Source: Chara braunii (lineage: Eukaryota; Streptophyta; Charophyceae; Charales; Characeae). From it: a stretch of DNA of 24,616 nt. Numbering within the stretch: the first letter of the stretch is position 1; each line of letters opens with the position of its first letter. The position numbers and the translations under genes were made by a program. The notes under the pieces were generated by a model. The model had not been told where the DNA came from and ran no database searches. It was given only the letters and a program-made list of their open reading frames with translations. The stretch spans positions 37,292 to 61,907 of the forward strand of contig BFEA01000144.1 in the NCBI GenBank assembly GCA_003427395.1, in the 5' to 3' direction. Below, piece by piece: positions 18,278 to 24,616 of the stretch.

Positions 18278-18712
18278 ATGAGAACCCAACCGGTACTCTC
18301 TGACGCTCTCAAGCGTTGGATCGAAGTCATTGAGCAATATGACTATGACCCTCAGTATCTAAAACGGGAGTATAACAAGGTTGTTGACGCCCTGTCACGC
18401 AGACAAGACTTCTCAGGTGCGCTGATTACTGAGTTCAGTCTCACGGACAATGTTACTCAATCCTTGGTGGAAGCCTATCGCGAGGACCAGTTTATGTTTG
18501 AGATCATACGCGGACTTGAGGCGAAGGACAAGAAGACGTCCGCCGAGTTTGAGTTGGTTAATGGCTTGCTGTTCCTTGAGAAGGCAAGGAATAAACAATT
18601 CTGTGTTCCCAATAGTGAGTCTTTGCGTAGTTTGTTTCTAGGGGAGTGTCATGATGTCACCGGTCATTTCGGGTATAAGAAGACCGCAACCAACTTGCTG
18701 CAGCGATTCTAG
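18278..18712 (+). pseudogene. pol: Pol part: end of RNase H and integrase zinc-finger start
   Basis: The same frame 2 continues with RTDHQTLKWM just before and across 18278, then RWIEVIEQYDYDPQYLKREY and VVDALSRR, which closes RNase H. The integrase HHCC domain begins with the two His of ECHDVTGHFGYKKT. The next stop, TAG 18710, falls between the His pair and the Cys pair of that zinc finger, inside the motif usually read as R-F/Y-x-W-P-x-M. Confidence 0.85.
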
Positions 18713-18721
18713 TGGCCCACG

Positions 18722-19972
18722 ATGATGCGAGATGCACAGCTGTACGTGGAGACTTGTCAAGTTTGTCAACGGGACAAGCCCCGTACTCAGGCTCCTCTTG
18801 GGCTGCTCAAGCCCCTTCCGATTCCGGAAAGGCCGGGTGAAAGCTTGTCCATGGACTTCATGGATACGTTGGTCACCAGCAAGAGTGGGATGAGGCAGAT
18901 CTTCGTCATCGTGGATAGGCTTAGCAAATATGCTAGGTTAATAGTCATGCCGAAAACAGCGAAGACCGAGTATGTCATCAGGCTGTTCAAAGAGAAGTGG
19001 GTGAGGGATTTTGGATTGCCTAATTCTATTGTAAGTGACAGGGATGTAGGATTTACAAGTGAATTATGGAAGGCCGCTGCAGCTGAACAAGGAACTCAAC
19101 TGCAAATGACCTCTGGAAACCATCCAGAAGCAAACGGTCAGGATGAACAAATGAACCGCGCTGTCCAACACCTGTTGAGGCATTACATTAAGCCCAACCA
19201 GGTGGACTGGGACGAGAAGCTTGCTCTTGTCGCCAGTCTGTACAATAACGTTGTACACAGCGCTATCGGGGTAAGTCCTAACAGTCTACATCATACCTTT
19301 AGGCCTAGACTGCCGTTAGACTTCCTAATTTCTGATAACCAACCAACTGTTACACCGGACACTTTGGAGTTCGCGTATCATTATGAACAGAAGAAGCAGG
19401 AGGCTGTAGAGCACATGCAGAAGGCGCAGGCAGCAATGATAGAATCTGAGAATAAACACCGCCGCCCTTCTACGTTTCAGGTTGGGGACAAAGTCTGGGT
19501 CAAGTCTTCAGAACTGGGACAGGAGTTCGGGATATCCCGCAAACTCATGCCTCAGTACTTTGGACCTTGGGAAGTTTTAGACATAGTAGGGACAGATCCT
19601 GATGGTCCATCATATGTCATCCGTATCCCTGGTCATCTCAGAACTTACCCAGTCTTTCACGCCTCTAAGCTCGCTGCATTCGAGGAAACTGATCAGTTTC
19701 CCTCTCGTCGATCAATGCTGCCCCCAACCATGGATGGAGAAGTCGACATCGATGATATCGTTGACCACAGGGAGATGCATGTTCAGAAGCCTCCAGGAAG
19801 GGGACGTCCTCCAAAGCCAAAGTTGCAGTTCCGTGTCCACTTCAGACATCATACAGATCCGAAGGAGGACCGCTGGTTTACTCGAGAGGAATTGATGCAG
19901 ACCGCTCCTCAAATCGTGGCCCGCTATGAGAGAGATGTATTGAAAGGAAAGCGCCAGATGGCTGCAGATTGA
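18722..19972 (+). CDS. pol: Integrase core, C-terminal domain and divergent chromodomain
   Basis: This 416-codon open stretch would be the integrase part of Pol, which inserts element DNA into the chromosome. CQVC completes the HHCC zinc finger. The catalytic core has D45 (SMDFMD), D106 (IVSDRDVGF) and E142 (GQDEQMNR), with exactly 35 residues between D106 and E142, so the DD35E triad is complete. A GPY-like module follows (LMPQYFGPWEVLDIVG, HASKLAAF). The C-terminus (~340-410) resembles a chromodomain (VDIDDIVDHRE ... FRVHFRHHTDPKEDRWFTREEL) with an AT-hook, GRGRPPKPK, between its first two strands (19796-19822). This marks a chromovirus. The segment is open but has no own promoter, and would only be made as part of the broken polyprotein. 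Confidence 0.9.
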   Translation: MMRDAQLYVETCQVCQRDKPRTQAPLGLLKPLPIPERPGESLSMDFMDTLVTSKSGMRQIFVIVDRLSKYARLIVMPKTAKTEYVIRLFKEKWVRDFGLPNSIVSDRDVGFTSELWKAAAAEQGTQLQMTSGNHPEANGQDEQMNRAVQHLLRHYIKPNQVDWDEKLALVASLYNNVVHSAIGVSPNSLHHTFRPRLPLDFLISDNQPTVTPDTLEFAYHYEQKKQEAVEHMQKAQAAMIESENKHRRPSTFQVGDKVWVKSSELGQEFGISRKLMPQYFGPWEVLDIVGTDPDGPSYVIRIPGHLRTYPVFHASKLAAFEETDQFPSRRSMLPPTMDGEVDIDDIVDHREMHVQKPPGRGRPPKPKLQFRVHFRHHTDPKEDRWFTREELMQTAPQIVARYERDVLKGKRQMAAD

Positions 19973-21375
19973 TCTTCTCAGAGGACTAACAAAGATATGG
20001 AGGAGGGAATGCGAGGCTATGCCCGCTTAGCCCCTACGGGGCCCTATATGCAGCAAGGTCGGCCGCCCTAAGTGAAGGCAGGCGCGACAGGCCATCAGGG
20101 CCCCGTTTTTTAGGGTACCCCGCATTGGGGAAATTCAGACAGTTGCGTTCCGCCAGTTGGTTGAATGAATCCAGGCCCTGGGCCGCCTGTGTAAATGTAT
20201 GTGAAGCAGGCCCTGGGCTGGGTACGGGTACCGGGCCAAACAAAGGCCGAAAGCAGTTGGGCGCATGCAACCACAGGCCCAAGGCCTGCTCTCTTCGTGA
20301 CTGGGCCTGTGCCTACCGGGGCCTACCGGAAGCTTCCTGGACTGGACGCAGGCAGGCCACTTCGATATAGGGAAGGGCCTGCCTCCTCATTCGGCATTCG
20401 GGTGCTGGCTGGAAGCTGCGCAAGCACTGCTGCGCTCATTGCTGGCTGGCTGGCACTCACACTCTCACGGGCAAGCAGGGAGGTAGCGGGCAGCTATAGC
20501 CAAGCTGCTCCGCTGTAGGCTGGATGTGACGCAGGGTGGTCCTTGGGTGCAAGTGGCATCTGTGTGGTGTGGATCGGGGTTGTGAGTGTTGCCAGAGACA
20601 TACCTGGTGCTGGAAGATAGGATCTACCACATGTAGTCTGGGCGCCGAGCGCCAATAGGATATCAACTCTTGTTCTTCGTTGATGATGATGAGAGACTAT
20701 TTCAGCATTGTCAATTACGAACTATTGGTGTGTTCTGATTTGGTAAAACTCGTGATGCATGACTGCTGTTGGTTCGAGGTCAAGACTATCTGGACATATA
20801 TGTATGATGCTGTGTGATTGCTGGAGTTCGCTAATGCTCATCTTCCTTGCAGGTGTATCTTTCGGGCTAAATTCAGCTATAATGACCGTACGTTGTATTC
20901 GAGGGAAGACTGTACTATTACAGTCTGTGTTAACATCTTCCCCCGCCCCCCCCTCCTGCCCAGCTGTTTGCTCTTTTTTCCTGAAAGAAACCATTTCCCA
21001 TAAAGGAACTAGAAAAAGAGAAAAAAAAAAAGGGTGGGTAATTATGGACGCAGACTAATAAGAGTACATCTCAGGGTGTCCTCACACCTGCGCTATCTTA
21101 AATGTATCTGACCGAATTTACGGCTGGACGCGGATGCATCCGACAGCAATTACGCCCATAAATAAGTGAACAAGTCCGAGTCTGAGTATGCCCTCACAGT
21201 GGCAGCTGAGGATTCCTAGCTATACAAAAAAAAAAGAAAAAGATCCATAGCTTAAGCTACGCTAGTCCCATCAAAAAAGAAAAAAAAGAAAAAAAAAAAA
21301 AAAAGAAAACCAACCCTCTCCTTCCCCTCCCTCACCAAAAACCAACTACCACAACACCTTTGGCTATACCAATCA
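19973..21375. other. Non-coding 3' flank of the chromovirus
   Basis: A GGAGGAGGGA purine tract at ~19999 is followed by GC-rich sequence with many GGCCC/GGGCC motifs (20020-20520). That could be a 3' LTR, but no second copy is present. 20690-20930 is AT-richer and includes a CTTCCTTGCAG splice-acceptor-like string at 20843-20853. A-rich tracts lie at 21028-21031, 21226-21241 and 21274-21308. I see no gene. Confidence 0.4.
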
Positions 21376-21660
21376 ATCATTCCCGCCAACAATGGACCGA
21401 AACTTCCCGCCTCTGACGCGCACCACCTTTAACAAATCAAACAACTTTTAACAAATTAAACAACTTCCCGCAATTAACAAATTAACTCGCACCAGTTAAT
21501 CAGTTTACTTCAACTTTACTATTACTTCCAGCCGTGTAGATCGTTCCCGCCAAGTTCATTCCCGTCTATTGGTAATAACCTCCATCCCCTTCTTCCCGCT
21601 AACCCAGCCGAGTGGATCGTTCTCGCCAAGGTCATTCCCGCCAAAATCATTCCCGCCAAA
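21375..21660. promoter_or_regulatory. Cluster of TTCCCGCC (E2F-like) motifs
   Basis: TTCCCGCC occurs at about 21380, 21402, 21544, 21634 and 21648. Near-copies (TTCCCGCA, TTCCCGTC, TTCCCGCT, TTCTCGCC) lie between at about 21463, 21557, 21592 and 21618. On the minus strand the best ones read TTTGGCGGGAA, the consensus bound by plant E2F/DP factors. Spacing is irregular and no gene start lies close by, so function is unproven. Confidence 0.4.
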
Positions 21661-21835
21661 GCTGGGGGAGAGAAGTCCACAATCACGTAGCAAGGAGGGG
21701 GTAGCCAACGTTTTACAAAAATGCGTTCTGTGAGCCCAGTAGGAAAGCAAAGAGCACAGTTCTTTTTTGTGTTAACCCTTCTTAACGGAGGGGTAGTATT
21801 GTGATGACACCTATTTGAAAATCTACTTGCAATTA

Positions 21836-22022
21836 AAAAAAAAAAAAAAAAAAAAAAAGCTACTACTTGCATCCTCCTCCTAAAAACCTCTCAGATCTCA
21901 ACGTGGAATGAAGTACATCCGTCCCGACCCCGGCAATATCTGTACATTTGAGTCGTTATTAAAAAAAAAAAAAAAACAGTACTTGCATCCTCCTCCCAAA
22001 AACAGTACTTGCATCCTCCTCC
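21836..22022 (+). mobile_element. Short poly(A) retroposon(s) with direct-repeat flanks
   Basis: A 24-nt A run (21836-21859) is followed by TACTTGCATCCTCCTCCTAAAAAC. About 75 bp of unrelated sequence and a 17-nt A run (21960-21976) come next. The flank then returns twice in tandem as CAGTACTTGCATCCTCCTCC. The order flank, body, poly(A), flank is that of a retroposed RNA with its target duplication. The body (CTCTCAGATCTCAACGTGG...) is not a family I know. Confidence 0.55.
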
Positions 22023-23862
22023 TTCTCCTATGCCTCCATCTGCCGGATTCTTGACAGGTGGAGCCCGGCTGGGATCCCAACAAAGCTCCCGCCGTCCGCC
22101 GTGGGCTGAAATCTGCCCTCTCCTGCTCCGACGGATTAGGTCTACGGCTGTGGTTCTCCGCCGTTGATGCCGCCGGACCGCCCACGGACGGCCACGTGGC
22201 AAACCCCTTCATTACTCTGGCTGGGGGAGAAAGGACCTCACGACGACGACGATGCATCGTCGCCCACGGTGACCTCAAAAGTCCCCAACGCGACGACCTG
22301 ATCGGAGCCACATCCTCCTCTCTCGTGTTCTTCGGCTCGACTCTCTCCGCATACACACTCCAATCGACCAGTTCATACTGCTGCTGCACACATCGACGGA
22401 ACAGACAGATCGACCCTAGGAGGGGGAAACGCGGGGCAAGAAGGGGTATGGATTCTGCAACCTCCACCTCCTCCTCCTCCTCCTCCTCCTCCTCCTCCAT
22501 GCTTGTCGATTCAGCTGAGCGGAGCAGCACGCAGTCCAGAAACCAACCACCATCACCTCGCTCTGTCTCCAGTTTGAACTGAACACAGGTTGGAACCAAA
22601 CTGTCGTCGGGGATCGACTTCTTGACAGTCTTGTCCTCCCCCTCCTGTTGGGTTTGGCTGGCAGGCGACAGCTCGACGACGAGTCCGGTCCTCTTCTCTA
22701 CCCACCGGTGTTGTCGGGATCCCATCCTCCGTCGTATGTTGCTTGTGCTCAGTCGCCGCTCAGATACTGGCCCTCCGTTTACCTGCAAAGTGACCTTAGG
22801 CGGGCGTCTGAACAACGGTGACGTGTCTGAGCCTTCATCGTCGTCTTTGCGTAATCGACAGCAACACTCGTATCTTCCAGGAGGCAGAGCGCACTCAAAC
22901 CTGCCGCTAACCTCTGCTCTACCGAAGAGTCCTTGATAGGGAATCCTGACCACGTCCTCGAAGAGGCTGCCCTCGACGCCTCGCCTGCTCCATAGCTCCT
23001 CCTCCCCCTCCCCCCTCCCCTCCCAGAAGGAGTCCAAAATGAATGATGAATCCTCCGTCGAACTCACGTTCATCCCGACTGCCGAGAAGCAGGCGGCTAT
23101 GGCGGCCGTCCTCCTGTCCAGTTTGTAAAGCACGTAAGGCGATTTGTCGTCGAGCATTCCCTCCTCACACAGTCGCCGATAGCGTTGTCTTGCATTAGAG
23201 GACTCTGCGGATCGCCCAGTCGTGGCAGTCGAACAAGCGTCCGACGTTCTCGTCGCACAACGATCTGCTGTAGACAAGGACGTCGCACGATCTTTTTCTG
23301 TTGTCGGCTTCTGGCGGGCACTTTCATCTCCCTCCTCCTCCTCCTCCTCCTCTGCTGCTGCTGCTGCTGCTGCTGCTGCCGCAAGCGCTGGACTCTCAGT
23401 CGACGGAGTATTGTCACTGAGTCTCTCGCTTAACAGCCGACGGCAGGCAGGTGGCATCAACCGCTGCCAGGTCAGATCGGAGCGCGCTGCTTGGGCGAAT
23501 CCCGAGCACACACTTGCAGCAGTCGACACGTCAGCAGCCGCAGGAAGCATCCCCATCACTTCGCATATCAGCTCCTCTGGGAGATCCATCAGCTGAGTCT
23601 CCGAAGCGAGAGAAGAGGGAAGGGAGGAGTCCTTGAGAGGGAGAGAACTCGACACTTCCGCACCTCTTGCTAGTCTGTTGTTAGCTGCTTCTCGTGAAGA
23701 CGATGCGTGGCCACCGCAAACGTTCTCATCAAGGTAGCTGCATCCATCGCCAGGACCGTTGGTAGATTCCGCCATCGCTCTGACACCTGGGATCGTAGCT
23801 ACTAGCTCGTGCGGATGCAAAACCCCATGTACGGGACGGATGCAACCGATCGGCCCATCCAT
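21898..23862 (-). CDS. F-box / PP2-like (phloem protein 2 type) protein
   Basis: F-box proteins bind SKP1 and bring substrates to SCF ubiquitin ligases; in the plant PP2 subgroup the C-terminal PP2 domain is lectin-like. Reading from ATG 23862 (an alternative ATG is 23775), residues ~91-137 form the F-box (LMDLPEELICEVMGMLPAAA, then SVCSGFAQAARSDLTWQRLM). After a low-complexity insert (Ala10, Glu7) the typical link LCEEGMLDDKSPYVLYKLDR precedes a PP2-like domain (~240-447) with SLFEDVVRIPYQGLFGRAEV, SGRFECALPPGRYECCCRLR and GDGGWFLDCVLL. A second Glu run follows (GAG microsatellite). From about residue 470 the sequence no longer looks like PP2, and the last ~35 residues are read through a poly(A) retroposon. 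The true 3' end is therefore probably earlier or spliced. The F-box/PP2 part itself is unbroken. Confidence 0.8.
   Translation of the reverse strand: MDGPIGCIRPVHGVLHPHELVATIPGVRAMAESTNGPGDGCSYLDENVCGGHASSSREAANNRLARGAEVSSSLPLKDSSLPSSLASETQLMDLPEELICEVMGMLPAAADVSTAASVCSGFAQAARSDLTWQRLMPPACRRLLSERLSDNTPSTESPALAAAAAAAAAAEEEEEEEGDESARQKPTTEKDRATSLSTADRCATRTSDACSTATTGRSAESSNARQRYRRLCEEGMLDDKSPYVLYKLDRRTAAIAACFSAVGMNVSSTEDSSFILDSFWEGRGEGEEELWSRRGVEGSLFEDVVRIPYQGLFGRAEVSGRFECALPPGRYECCCRLRKDDDEGSDTSPLFRRPPKVTLQVNGGPVSERRLSTSNIRRRMGSRQHRWVEKRTGLVVELSPASQTQQEGEDKTVKKSIPDDSLVPTCVQFKLETERGDGGWFLDCVLLRSAESTSMEEEEEEEEEEVEVAESIPLLAPRFPLLGSICLFRRCVQQQYELVDWSVYAERVEPKNTREEDVAPIRSSRWGLLRSPWATMHRRRREVLSPPARVMKGFATWPSVGGPAASTAENHSRRPNPSEQERADFSPRRTAGALLGSQPGSTCQESGRWRHRRRRRMQVLFLGGGCKYCFFFFFNNDSNVQILPGSGRMYFIPR
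22466..22499. repeat. (CTC)n trinucleotide repeat in coding frame
   Basis: CTC/TCC repeats encode the second Glu run of the minus-strand F-box protein just past its PP2-like domain. Confidence 0.9.
23331..23384. repeat. (CTC)n-(TGC)n compound trinucleotide repeat in coding frame
   Basis: Adjacent CTC and TGC repeats encode Glu7 and Ala10 in the linker between the F-box and the PP2-like domain. The repeat length is a multiple of three, so the frame is kept. Confidence 0.9.
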
Positions 23863-23982
23863 CGCTGCTCCGTGTCAGAACTGCAGCTCTTTTGTCACCG
23901 CGGAACAAGCGAAGAAGGATCTAGTCCTGGATGAGGAGGAAACGGCAACACTGCCGCGACGTTACTCCCATAGTACACACTT

Positions 23983-23985
<3 letters not shown>

Positions 23986-24064
<79 letters not shown>

Positions 24065-24066
24065 AC

Positions 24067-24128
<62 letters not shown>

Positions 24129-24151
24129 ACACACTTAATTCTCTCTCTCTC
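23986..24151. repeat. Duplicated (CT)n(GT)n compound microsatellite
   Basis: (CT)24-type and (GT)n runs alternate twice and are separated by GTACACA...AATT. On the minus strand they would form a GA/CA-rich leader of the F-box gene, between its TATA box and its ATG. Confidence 0.95.
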
Positions 24152-24222
24152 GCGCCGTTCGTCCTTACCTCCCAACTCTCGCTGCTTTCGAAGGGCAGTC
24201 CGCTTTGGGATGGTCACAGTTG

Positions 24223-24232
24223 CTATTTATAG
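24223..24232 (-). promoter_or_regulatory. TATA box of the F-box/PP2 gene
   Basis: CTATAAATAG on the minus strand is a near-perfect plant TATA box, about 360 bp upstream of ATG 23862. It would place the transcript start near 24190-24200 and give a ~330-nt leader that contains the GA/CA repeats. No experimental start is known to me. Confidence 0.5.
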
Positions 24233-24299
24233 TCATGCGCCGTGAAGTTATATGAGAGGGAGACCAAATCTGGAAACGCCCCATTCCGTTCTGCCCTAA

Positions 24300-24375
24300 G
24301 CTCATAGGTGCAGGTGTCGAACTCTCGATCTGTTCACCATTCCTTGAGGTGGGGACCGCTTTGCATCCTGGGGGT
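24300..24375 (-). repeat. Possible tRNA-derived SINE head (tentative)
   Basis: On the minus strand TGCAAAGCGG resembles an RNA polymerase III A box and GTTCGACAC fits a B box, 33 nt apart. A tRNA cloverleaf does not fold well (the T stem has mismatches), so this is at best a SINE remnant. Confidence 0.2.
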
Positions 24376-24425
24376 GGGTGCGCGGAAGATTCCTCCTCGT
24401 TGCCCACCCAATTCAAATACCGCTC

Positions 24426-24584
24426 GATTTCCCAAAAAAAAAAACAAAAAAAACTGTCGAATATTTCAGGCCTTTTTTATTGTCATTATTGTCATTATAA
24501 TATTACGGGGAGGTTCCAGCGTCCCTCCGAGGAAATCTTTCAGACAGCTTTCCAAGGAAACTTCCCGTCCACTCTCGGCGGTTT

Positions 24585-24616
<32 letters not shown>
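24426..24616. other. AT-rich end with A/T homopolymers
   Basis: A10-C-A8 at ~24434-24452 and a T run from 24590 to the window end enclose sequence with no gene. The final T run may be the start of another retroposon on the minus strand, cut by the window edge. Confidence 0.5.

Larger units (their letters stand above)
14317..19972 (+). mobile_element. Degenerate Ty3/gypsy chromovirus (internal region)
   Basis: Gag, protease, reverse transcriptase, RNase H, integrase and chromodomain follow in the Ty3/gypsy order, with integrase after RNase H. Gag is frame 1. Pol begins in frame 3, changes to frame 2 near 17540 and then carries three in-frame TAG stops (18152, 18215, 18710). Catalytic residues of protease and RT are changed. 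A purine-rich GGAGGAGGGA at ~19999 may be the polypurine tract. Flanking LTRs were not identified. Confidence 0.9.

Noticed and set aside
20760-20790. GGTTCGAGGTC as a tRNA B box
   Set aside because: No A box lies at a suitable distance and no cloverleaf forms.
23097-24232. Plus-strand frames of 60-157 codons opposite the F-box gene
   Set aside because: They are shadows of the minus-strand gene or are read through CT/GT repeats.
24500-24512. TAATATTAC, the geminivirus/circovirus-type origin nonamer
   Set aside because: It sits in AT-rich DNA without a flanking stem and no Rep gene is present; a chance match is likely.

Overview
The window is a nuclear stretch from a streptophyte (green plant lineage), most likely a charophyte alga of the Chara type. 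Three things point there: an F-box/PP2-type (phloem-protein-2-like) gene, a chromodomain-bearing Ty3/gypsy element, and an inserted piece of plastid rpoC1 of streptophyte style. Long AG/CT and GT microsatellites, scattered N bases and very high repeat content fit a large, repeat-inflated genome. The species call is inference; no single marker proves it.

Layout. 1-1095: AG microsatellites, a GC-rich ~30-bp minisatellite and GGTACC/CCGGCCTCTT-rich sequence. 1095-4895: a satellite array of about 29 monomers of ~129-130 bp, each holding two inverted repeats. A 5' fragment of U2 snRNA with an A-rich tail sits inside the array on the minus strand. 4905-5300: a second, GC-rich array of long hairpins. 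5298-5520: a plastid rpoC1 fragment (minus strand) that interrupts this hairpin family. 5695-11046: a broken large open reading frame, with frames 1, 3, 2 and 1 used in turn, whose middle carries a region shaped like a permuted DNA methyltransferase. 11047-12010: a probable intron with a (GT)n tract and a sequencing gap. 12011-12855: an exon encoding a Ulp1/SENP-type (C48) cysteine protease domain. Together 5695-12855 look like one lineage-specific, probably mobile, multi-domain element. 13058-13148: telomere-like G-rich repeats.

14317-19972: a Ty3/gypsy chromovirus with Gag (CCHC knuckle), protease, reverse transcriptase, RNase H, integrase (DD35E) and a divergent chromodomain that contains an AT-hook. 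Gag and integrase are open, but the protease and RT active sites are altered and the pol frame is broken. No LTR pair could be matched by eye. 19973-21520: non-coding flank, then a cluster of TTCCCGCC (E2F-like) motifs to 21660, then short poly(A) retroposons with repeated flanks. 21898-23862 (minus): the only apparently intact host gene, an F-box/PP2-like protein, with a CTATAAATAG TATA box and a GA/CA microsatellite leader upstream (23986-24232).

Functionally, the F-box gene would encode a substrate-recognition subunit of an SCF ubiquitin ligase. Everything else is mobile or satellite DNA. Several insertions lie inside earlier repeats (U2 in the satellite, rpoC1 in the hairpin array, retroposon at the 3' end of the F-box frame), so the window records layered insertion events.
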